Below, piece after piece: positions 18,124 through 26,340 of a stretch of DNA of 27,378 bases. Within the stretch, counting starts at the first letter, position 1; every line of letters starts with the position of its first letter. Position numbers and translations under genes: made by a program. The notes below the pieces were generated by a model. That model had not been told where the DNA came from. It saw nothing but the letters and a program-made list of their open reading frames with translations, and did no database searches. The DNA comes from Apostichopus parvimensis (lineage: Eukaryota; Echinodermata; Holothuroidea; Aspidochirotida; Stichopodidae): contig KN886943.1 in assembly GCA_000934455.1 (NCBI GenBank), positions 1 to 27,378 of the forward strand, given 5' to 3'.

Positions 18124-18599
18124 GTAAGAGCTTATTAATAACTAGCTTAACAGCAAATGACTTTCTATTGCAAAAAGGAAATATAAACAAACAAAAGGTG
18201 ATCAACGTCATTCAAAAAGTTACTGGTGTTTCTTCCAAAAATTTCAAGGTGCTTACTGTTTCAAAATAATGAATAAAACTCAAATTACCTATATTAAGCC
18301 CTTTTTGCTTCAATAAATCGATATTCCTTTTCTGAGTTAAGGCATTATTTCATCTAGTTCAATAATATCTGTTTTTTCAATAATAACAAAACATGATATA
18401 CAAAGACATCTCCATGGCCCTTAGCTTTTATTAGGTGTACTGTAATGTGGTACAGAATACCTGCTACAGTAGTTTTTTTTTAGTTTTTTATACTTATACT
18501 GGAGTAGTTCGACTACAAAATAATTGACCTAAGTTTCTATAAAATGTTTTGAATAGTACTGTAGCAGTCAAATGTTACAAGCACATTGCTGTAGGTCTC

Positions 18600-19614
18600 C
18601 TAATCTTTTGGAGCATCACTAGATCTTTTCAGTTCCCTTCTCAAACCCTTCTTTTTGGACATTTGCTGCTTCCTTTTATATTTCTGCACAAAGTCACGAG
18701 TGAATGAAAAAGCTCTAACTCTAACTCATATATAAGGATAAAATACTATGCAAAATGCATTTTGAGAGTTCATCTTCTATGTTGAGGTCGCAGTCAATGA
18801 ATAAAGTATTGAAGTTGCTTAAAACAGTTTTCATGTGTAATGGTTTTATTCAGAATGGAATCATTATCAATCCGATGCATGCCTGTTGGAGTACAAAGCC
18901 TGAAATTTGTTTCAGCAACAACCAGTATCCCATAGACACATGCTTTAACCGACCATAAACCACCACGATTCAGTGCTGTCACCAGAGATCCTTCATCAAC
19001 TTCTTCTTCGTTAAGTTTACCAGCTTCAAGTAACGCCAGGGATTGCTGTGCTGCATGAGAAGCCCAGTTTGATGAATTTCAGCTTTTTGTGAAGTTTATG
19101 TAAAATATATCCTCCAATATAGTACAAACCATCTTTCTCACTTTCAGAAAGTTGTAATGGAGTTCTAACAAGAGTAGCAGGTGTGTTTTCTTTCTTCTTG
19201 AAAATGAAGATTTGGTCTGCTAACTTGGAGCACAGCAAGGTTACACTTCTTTTACCCAGCCCTGGGAAAAATCTGTCAGCTTGGGAGTAAAACTTGGGAG
19301 TAAAACCTAGAGTAAAATTTTTCCTTGTCAATTTTTTCACAGTATCAGAAGTGGATGTTTTGTATTTTGTGCAGTAAATCCTGATTGACTTCTAAAAGTT
19401 GGTAATCTGACAGTTGTGATCGAATTTCTGCCGAATAACAGCAATTTCCACAGATTTTCGTTTTAACATGATTCAACAGCTCTTGTAATGTTTCTTTTGA
19501 AAAACTATCTTCCTCAGATTTGGGCTGGCGTGCATTACATTTGTGATGAGCAAAGCTGCCTCTTCTTTTGAACACCTTTTTGCATGTGTGGCAGGTAAAA
19601 TTCCCACATTGAAC
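18600..19614 (-). pseudogene. Zinc-finger/transposase-tail gene of the transposon, exon 2, frameshifted
   Basis: An acceptor (a T run, then ATTTCAG) opens this exon in phase with exon 1. Order on the - strand: a finger FTCHTCKKVFKRRGSFAHHKC (19594-19532), a helical region (LQELLNHVKTKICGNCC), a frameshift near 19345, then VKKLTRKNFTLGF and LSESEKDGLYYIGGYILHKL (about 19155-19080), another shift near 19060, SHAAQQSLALLEAGKLNEEE and LVTALNRGGLWSVK (to about 18925). After two more shifts near 18790 and 18730 comes a basic tail (RAFSFTRDFVQKYKRKQ ... KKKGLRRELKRSS) ending with TAG at 18600. The YxGGYI and RGGLW segments resemble the region that follows the QDPLE block in P/THAP9-type transposases. 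At least four breaks make it a pseudogene. Confidence 0.7.
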
Positions 19615-19957
19615 CTGAAATAAAAAAAAAGGGTAGAAAAAAGTTATAGCTTAAAAATCAAAGAATGTCTACATTTGTCAGTCAGTTCCTTAACTTAAGC
19701 ATGGAGATCAGGAACCCTGGATCAATATAAGCTGGCAACTGTAAAACACTGGCTGGATAGAAGTGTCCCATTGGACTATTTCAGCTTTAACTTTCGTCTC
19801 TACTCTTACTGTGTTAGCGTTTAATTGAGTTTGGGCTAGCAACAGTAACACTAATTACTATAGTATGACTGGGCCTAAGTTAATGGGCTCAGGCCACGCA
19901 TCAAGGGAATTTTTATTATAATCCAAGTAACAGATAATGAGATACAACAGTACTTAC

Positions 19958-20074
19958 AAATTCGGTAGCTTCTTGAAACCCGCTGTGAATATTTTGATCT
20001 GATTCTATTAAATCTAAGACTTCGTGGTTCATATCATGCCCAAATAGAAAGAGAACATCGTTCAATGAAGCCAT
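19958..20074 (-). CDS. Exon 1 of the transposon zinc-finger gene
   Basis: ATG at 20074-20072 opens 39 codons (MASLNDVLFLFGHDMNHEV, then LDLIESDQNIHSG) ending at a perfect donor (GTAAGTACTG). The 343-nt intron (19615-19957) is phase 0 and leads to the acceptor before the zinc finger, joining as ATEF-VQCGNF. The start lies about 200 bases inside the right end of the element, just behind the subterminal CACGTG repeat. The peptide is acidic and helical with no known domain. The splice signals make this exon convincing even though exon 2 is broken. Confidence 0.7.
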
Positions 20075-20150
20075 CTCTTCGTCTTCTGTAGATAGTGCTA
20101 GTGTATTTAATCAGTAAAAGTTCGGCAGCTGAACCAGCTAACATCGATTG

Positions 20151-20174
20151 TGTGCACGGTCAAGGTCACGTGAC
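20151..20174 (-). repeat. Right subterminal repeat with CACGTG
   Basis: This is the inverted partner of 15882-15905, 104 bases inside the right end. It is 77 bases upstream of the ATG of the - strand gene (20074), so it could be both a transposase site and a promoter element. Confidence 0.8.
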
Positions 20175-20233
20175 ACACTTTTTGCACAGTGCAACATAGC
20201 TGACAGGCGCCCGTTACGCGCTGCATTGTTGCT

Positions 20234-20278
20234 CGCGGTGCTGCCTAACCAGGGGTAGTATAAGAACTATGGTTAAAC
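20234..20278 (-). repeat. Right terminal inverted repeat
   Basis: This is the reverse complement partner of 15803-15847. The outer end reads GTTTAACCATAG on the - strand. The perfect core is 20234-20263. Confidence 0.85.
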
Positions 20279-20593
20279 ACCGATAAGTGTTTTGAATGAA
20301 ACATTTGAAATATGTTAGACGACCTTTAAAATATCAGCCAGGAGCCACCTTAAATGTGTGCTTTTTACGTGACCCGCCATGCGGGATACAAAACGTCACG
20401 GCCAAACGGCACTACCGAACGAAACTCAGGTCAAGCGAGCCCAAAAAATACATACGCCCACCGACCTGCAGAGACAAACCACCCACTGAAACATTAAAAA
20501 AAAAAACACAAAAGGACGACCAGCACGCATCGAAACGAAACACCCCTCACCAGCACACCACCGTCCAAAAAAAGCAGCCCCAGATAAACGGCG

Positions 20594-23500
20594 AATGTCA
20601 GACTTCACCGCCTCCAGGACTGCTTGCCAACTGGCAAATTTCCCCCTAAAAACAACATGACATCTATTCCTCCAAACAAGTTGTTTCACAACAGAACAAA
20701 CACAAATAATACGCTGCAACACAGCAACATAACAAACTGGAGGATCTACCCCATATAAAACAAAACCCTGTTCTATCGACCAGGAACGGTCTCCCGTTAA
20801 ACGATCGGGTCCAGGTCTGAAACCACTCCCACAAGCTTAAAACAAAGGAATGCCAAAAAACATGGGCAGTACTCTCTAAGCTGTCACAGCCGGTCCTCGG
20901 GCACAGTCCATCACCCAATCGCCAGTGATACCTTTTTAGATTGGTCACCAAGGCACCGTGTGCAATTTTCCATGCAAGATCACGGAGCCTGCAACCATTC
21001 AGCCTTGAATGCACTGAACGCCATACTTCGGCAGGATGACGTCCCTGTACAAAAATTGCATTCAAGGCCCTATACCGCAAGGAACTGTGAACGAGGGCCG
21101 GCCGTGACAGGTCAACAGGGGGCAACTCAATAAGAGCGGAGCAAATGACACGCACCACCCTGCTTGGTGTACTACTATGCGGTTCTCTGTTGCTAAACAG
21201 CGCCGGAACCCATCGACGAAAGTGCAACCCGCCCGAAAAACGTACAAAATATGAAAAAGGCGACCACTGGGTCAGTTACCGCTACAAACAATTGCTTAAA
21301 TAACAACAAAATCAATTTACTTCCCAGATGAATCACCCCTAGCCCTCCTTCTCGAGTTTTTGGTACAATACCGCCCTCTTGACAAGCTCTGTACCACCCG
21401 ACCAAATGAATGAAAATATCGCTCCCTCCAACCGCGCCAGGACGCGACGCGGAATTGGGTACACCGCGCCCGGGGACCAGAAGATGGGCGAAACAAAACG
21501 ATTAATGACGGTGACTTTCCCCAAGATCGAAAGCCAGCGGGTGCCAAATGTTTGGAGCCTGCTCTCAAATACCTCAGCCCTCTCGTTGAAGGTGACATCA
21601 CAAGGTGCATCGTAGCCGAACCATATACCATTATTTTTATATTCTGATCCGACTAAAATGCACTGAATGGTAAGTCTCTGTATCTCCAGCTACCAAGGCG
21701 AAGGCACGAAAGGAGCCCAGACTCAAAACAACACACGTGACCTCATCTGCATATTGAACGCATTTCACGTTGGCACCCCCTGGCACAACGAATAGAACAA
21801 GTCTGGAGTCCCTTTCCAAAAGACGGGAGAGGGACTCGCTAAACAAAATATAAAGTAATGGAGACAGAGGGCACCCCTGGCGCACCCCCTCTCCACGTTA
21901 AAAACCTCCGAACAAAACCCATTTACGATAACAGAACTGAATCTTGCCTGATACAAAACAGAAATCCATTTACGAACCATTGGGTGCAACTTAAATGTCT
22001 CCAATACATTCATTAAAAACCCGCGATCCACCATGTCAAAGGCCTTCTGCTGGTCAATGCACATGGCAGATCACGCTCAATAACAAAGTCGGTCAAGTCG
22101 CGCATCAACCACAAGTTCTGCTGGATGCAATGAACCTTGACTGCACAAGTCTGGAGATCACCCACAAGCTGCGGCATAGCCAGTGCAAGGCGGTTGCACA
22201 AAGCCTTAGCCAGCAACTTGTAGTCCACATTTCACAAGGTGATCGGACGCTTGTTATGAGGATCCAAGGGGTCCCCAGACTTGGGCAGCGAAGTAATCAT
22301 GCCGAGACGTTGACTTTGGTTTAAAAGTCCGTTTTGGAAGGCGTCTTCGAAGACGGCTCTGATGTCGGGTCCTATTATTGCCCAGAAGGTTCGGTAGAAC
22401 TCCCTCGAAAGCCCGTCCGAACCCGGGGACTTGCCATTCTTCATCTTCGAAAGCGCCTTCCAAAGCTCAACAGTGGTTATTCCCCCCTAAAATATCATTG
22501 ACCTCGTGGGGAACAGTTTTTGAGATTCCCCTGAATAAATCGGCCTGTGCTGACAAGTCGACATTGCCACACGTAAACAAACTCGAATAGTAATCTTTAT
22601 ATACGCGGACAATGCCGTGAGGGTCACTAACCACGGTCCCATCAGTAGCGCGCACAGATGGGACGCGTCTGTCACCCGCCGATGAGCTAACGGACTGGTA
22701 AAACCTCAGTGAAGGGCGCCCCTCAGCTTCCACCGCTTCGACACGGGCCCTGACGCGGGCACCGTGGTACTTTTCATCGAGATAAGTCTGCAAAGCGATG
22801 ACAGCCGAAGGTTCGCCAAACTTCACCTCCGCGCACAGCTTGGAGAATTTTTCTCTCCGACGCCGTGCGCAGGTCACGCCATACTGAATTGCGTAGCGTT
22901 TGATGCGCAACTTTACATCATCCCACCATTGGGATGTAGAGACAAGGCCGGCTTCAAGGTTTGCCATCCTTTGCACCTGGTTTCGAAACCTTGGCGGAAC
23001 TCTTCCTCGCCAAGTATCTGACAGTTGAGCTTCCATAGGCCCCGCCCGATTGGGAAAATGGAAGGCAAAACAAACCGTGCTACAACGGTGTCATGATCAG
23101 AGAGCGGACAGCTCAGTGTCACGCAAGCCGAAAATTTAAAACTAACGGGCGCATACACTCGATCTATCCCGGAGGCATCTTCCCTGTTAGGCCTCACCCA
23201 CATGTACCCCGTACTACACGGGTGCATATACCTCCAGACATCGGCTAAAAGGTGTGCCGAAGTAAATCTGTCCAGTTCTGTGATCCCAGCGTCAGGACTG
23301 GCAGACACGGAAGCCCCGAGTCTGTCAAGACCCGAGTCTGGGACACAGTTAAAAGTCTCCGACCATGACACATGGTGCACTACCAGGAACAAAGGAAGGC
23401 AGCGTGTTAAAAAAATCTCGTCTAGCAGAAGGCTGATTGGGAGCATACACTGTGCAAAGGGAGATGTTACCCTATGGATACTTGAATAGAATGCAAACCA

Positions 23501-23777
23501 ATCGGCCCTTGTGATCCGTCTCCACCCTAGTGGCACAACCCGCCTGACGAGTTCACAGAAGGATGACAGTGCCACAGGATGAAGACGAACCAAACGAAGC
23601 ATGCAGCCCACAAGCCCATAGAGGGACATCTTCTTCCAAAATGTGTTTCTTGCAGGCAAACGCAGTCGACCTCCATTGACTTACAATACTGGAAAATGCG
23701 ACTGCGCTTGCGATGATGCCATTCACGTTCAAAGTGGCAACTGAAAGTGTATGGGCCACGAGAGGGCAATGGGGCAA
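20594..23777 (-). pseudogene. LINE ORF2: endonuclease-reverse transcriptase, broken
   Basis: Order on the - strand: APE endonuclease (VATLNVNGI at about 23738, VDCVCLQETHF, FNCVPDSGLDRLG, GIDRVYAP, SDHDTVV near 23095); a linker; RT motifs MKNGKSPGSDGL (22440), NKRPITL, DQQKAFDMVD (about 22050), RQGCPLSPLLYIL (21880), QYADEVTC (21755-21732); thumb (LGKVTVINRF); then CDSLESTAHVFWH (about 20890). The catalytic YADD box reads YADE (GAG at 21742-21744), and the GDFN box of the endonuclease reads ETFN. At least seven frame changes interrupt it. A small deletion removes the natural stop, so the last frame runs into the 3'-UTR to 20426. The domain order is certain; no activity is expected. Confidence 0.92.
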
Positions 23778-23922
23778 AACTACACCGACGACGATTCCGT
23801 TAGCTTCAAGCGCGCTCTAGACGACATATCGTCCGAGTCGTCACTTGAGGCCGACCTTTTCAGAGAGGGTTCCCCCATCTCGTCTTACCAGCTCGTCCCA
23901 GTGGCACGCTTCGGCTCGATGC

Positions 23923-24809
23923 TCACCGAGTCTCCGGAGTCACTGTCGAGTCCCCGGAGTCGCCGTCAGACAGAGCCGCCGGACCTGGCGATACCGGCGC
24001 CGGACTGGGGACGGAACTGGACGAGTTGATGGGGGAAGCTGCTGGAGACCCCGTGTCCCCATCGTGGTGTGGTGGAGGTGTGGGCACGGGGTTGGGGTCT
24101 GCGACGACGGGGGAGGGTGAAGCAGGTGCGGAAGGTGAATCCTCACCCGGTTCCCCCTCCTTGCGTGAAGCTTCCTTCGAGGCAGTAGGTGCGTCAGAAC
24201 GTGGCGACTTTACTTGACCCCCACTCTTTGTCATAAAGACAGAGTGAGCACACAACTTCGCTTGGGCAAGCAGAGGTATCATGCCCAAGACGAAGGCAGC
24301 GCCCACACTTTTTGTTTGGGCAGCCCTTGGCTTCGTGCCCGGTCTCCCCACACCTGAAGCAGGTACGGGGCTGACCGGGATAACGCACGTGAGCTTTATG
24401 CCCGGCAATAAACAGGAAGGAGGGAATGTCCTGCTTCAGGTCGATCCGAACCAGTCGGTGCCCGTTCAATAGGGGCCTGTGCGTAGGAGCACATTTTGGT
24501 TGCCTTGACAGCCCCAAACCGACCTAAAACAGTTGTGACAAGTTCCTGACACACCTCTAGTCCTACGTGGATGACAGTTACCCATACGGAACGTTCGTAT
24601 AGAGTAACTGTCAAACCATCGACACCAGTCAGCAACGTGAGACCCTTCTGCCGGGTCACGTCCCTGGTAAAACGTAGATCGTACGTATTACGACCCTGGA
24701 GGCACAACAACACCCTTACATTGCAAAATTCTAAAAACTTGCACCGGTGGAACCGCTTGTTCACTGGTCAAGGTCAACTTAACATTTTCGAATCACGGCG
24801 CGATGCCAT
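23923..24809 (-). pseudogene. LINE ORF1: RRM-like and CCHC zinc-knuckle protein, broken
   Basis: It starts at ATG 24809 (MASRRDSK). A single-base deletion right after codon 8 (AAAATG against AAAATTG in the copy at 26569) shifts the frame. The body has a nucleic-acid-binding region (LRFTRDVTRQKG, VWVTVIHVGLEV), then knuckles CFRCGETGHEAKGC and CGRCLRLGHDTSAC. The third knuckle (CSLC...) is removed by a 44-bp deletion near 24233, after which the Pro/Ser-rich tail continues in another frame to 23923. ORF1 proteins of this type coat the element RNA in RNP particles. Comparison with the second copy gives every break directly. Confidence 0.9.
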
Positions 24810-25144
24810 GATATCGAAGATGGCTAGGCCACAGAGGAGTAAGCCAAAAACAAATATATAGCACAGAACAGTCACAATAACAGCTGTAATAGATGGAGAG
24901 CGAAAAACGTCCGCACTCCACGAAAGCCAACTATCAAGTTAAATGTGTTGTAGTGACGCTAAATATAGCAAGCGAATGATGAACAACAATGAAATAATAT
25001 TTAGCAAGGTGATACACATTGTAGTCAGGCTTATTATGTAATTTCGTTGGATTTTTGGGAGATTTGCAAATCTATACATTTTTGGAAACTGTATAGTGTA
25101 AGCAATCAGAAAACCAATGTTTACCATTTGCCGGACGCATATAT

Positions 25145-25468
25145 GGCGGCCATCTTGGATTTTCAAAATGGCCGCTTTAAAAATGGCTGTTTCTCAATAT
25201 CTCAACATCTAGGGGACCCAGAGTCCTGATTTTAACGGCTAAACCTACATTTGTAGGGGCAAGGAATCTAGTGGTACCAAGTACAATAAGCTAAACGTAA
25301 CCACAAGGCGGTCATCTTGAATTTTCAAAACGGCCACCGTAAATATGAATGTTTCCCAATATCTCGGCATCTAGGTGACCTAGAGTCATGATTTTAACGG
25401 CTAATCCTATATTTTTAGGGGTGAGGAATCCAGTGGCACCAAGTACAATAGGCTAAACATAATAACAT
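25145..25468. repeat. Tandem dimer of a 162-bp unit with internal hairpin
   Basis: Unit 1 (25145-25306) and unit 2 (25307-25468) align along their whole length with scattered substitutions. Each starts with GGCGG[C/T]CATCTTG, an inverted repeat with CAAAATGGCCGC some 20 bases on, so each unit can form a hairpin at its head. Later shared blocks include GATTTTAACGGCTAA and CCAAGTACAATA. Similar 'GGCCATCTTG...CAAAATGGCC' repeats are widespread in marine invertebrate genomes as far as I recall. No coding potential. Confidence 0.85.
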
Positions 25469-25588
25469 ATGTAGATGATAGTAGATGATCCGAATGACTG
25501 AGCCAGAGATTTCACTTCCGACGATGATAATTGTTTATCATTAAACTTCAAGGGCAAGGACCATCATCATGATCATCAGCTAGTACTC

Positions 25589-26340
25589 TCACTCATCATC
25601 ATCACTGTCACTGGCCAACAATATGTCATTCCTAGAGTCCTCATCATTCTGACACTGAGTGCCGCACTGGCAGAGGTCTGTACACGATAGGTTATTGGAC
25701 CTGCAAGAACATCGATTAGTTTTTATCGTACTCCAGGGTTGTTGCTGCCAGATACTCAGTCAGAACTGCCTTCGTCTTGTCATGGGAAAGGAACCGGCTC
25801 ATCGGGATGTGTTTGATGCTGGTGTCATCTCTGATCTGATATTGGACCGGATCCTTCCCTTGTCTCCGTTTCTCTCTTGTGGTACTCTTCAGGGAGTCAG
25901 CCTTGTAAGTATCAAACACCATAATGATCTCATCACAGTCTCTTGTCAGAGACATCAGTCTGGCATTGAAGCATTCACTTAGGTCCTTGACTGTCACTAC
26001 CGTGGCTGGTTTCTTTGTCAGCTTCTGCACGACCACCATACCGTCCACCAGTGCGATCTCGCGATTTGTGTCACCCTCAGTGTGTGTGAAGTCCATGGTT
26101 TCAGAATCCACTGCATCGCGCTGCAGACCACGCATCTTGCAACTGCTGCTGATCGTCATCGGGTGGTTCTGCTGTTCCCAACTTCTCAAGGAGGTGGATC
26201 AACTTTGACTTGTCAGTGCATGACAGCATTGCTCCGTTTGGCGCGAACAGTGCCCTCGGTGTCAACGTGAACTCGTAGTTCCCGATGGCTTGTTTCAGGT
26301 CAATGTCTCGGTTGGACCTGGCAAGGACCATCAGCCTTCC
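25589..26340 (-). pseudogene. Truncated, internally deleted gene of an invertebrate family with PIN-like segment and Cys-rich tail
   Basis: Reading on the - strand: LMVLARSNRDIDLKQAIGN and FTLTPRALFAPNGAML (to about 26225), a frameshift near 26130, IALVDGMVVVQKLTKKPATV, EIIMVFDTYKADSLK, TSIKHIPMSRFLSHDKTKA, ending at TLEYDKN (25716). Almost directly after, in another frame, follow CSCRSNNLSCTDLCQCGTQC (from 25711) and an acidic end (SDSDDDE, stop 25589-25591). I recall large invertebrate proteins with this order, where a long middle separates the two parts; here it is deleted. VDGM and VFDTY could be acidic sites of a PIN/FEN-like fold. The N-terminus is cut by the LINE beginning near 26340. 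Function unknown. Confidence 0.55.

Larger units (their letters stand above)
15803..20278. mobile_element. DNA transposon of about 4.48 kb with two convergent genes, P/THAP9-like
   Basis: Inverted repeats bound this unit: 15803-15847 matches the reverse complement of 20234-20278, the inner 30 bases perfectly and the outer 15 with three mismatches. Subterminal inverted repeats (15882-15905 and 20151-20174, 23 of 24 identical) lie inside. Between them are a + strand fragment with the P/THAP9 transposase C-terminal signature (17228-17473) and a - strand two-exon zinc-finger gene (20074 to 18600) with the following YxGGYI segment. The 8-mers outside the ends (TTCCATAA and ACCGATAA) share 5 of 8 bases, consistent with a decayed 8-bp duplication as used by P elements, but not proof. 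TTAA also occurs near each end. The copy is inactive. Superfamily assignment is inference from protein motifs. Confidence 0.75.
20360..24938 (-). mobile_element. Full-length non-LTR retrotransposon (Tx1/L1-like LINE)
   Basis: TTAAATGTGT flanks the 4579-bp element at 20350-20359 and 24939-24948, fixing both ends. On the - strand it has a 129-bp 5'-UTR, ORF1 (RRM-like plus CCHC knuckles), ORF2 (APE endonuclease, RT, Cys/His tail) and a 3'-UTR of about 230 bp ending in a hairpin (20373-20385) and GTAAAAAGC, with no poly(A). It transposes by nicking the target and copying its RNA onto the nick. The two-ORF plan with a zinc-knuckle ORF1 fits the Tx1/L1 group. ORF1 and ORF2 both carry frameshifts and the RT active site is changed, so this copy is dead. 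Confidence 0.95.

Noticed and set aside
24571-24861. 96-codon + frame over LINE ORF1
   Set aside because: It is antisense to ORF1, as shown by the same antisense frame over the second copy.
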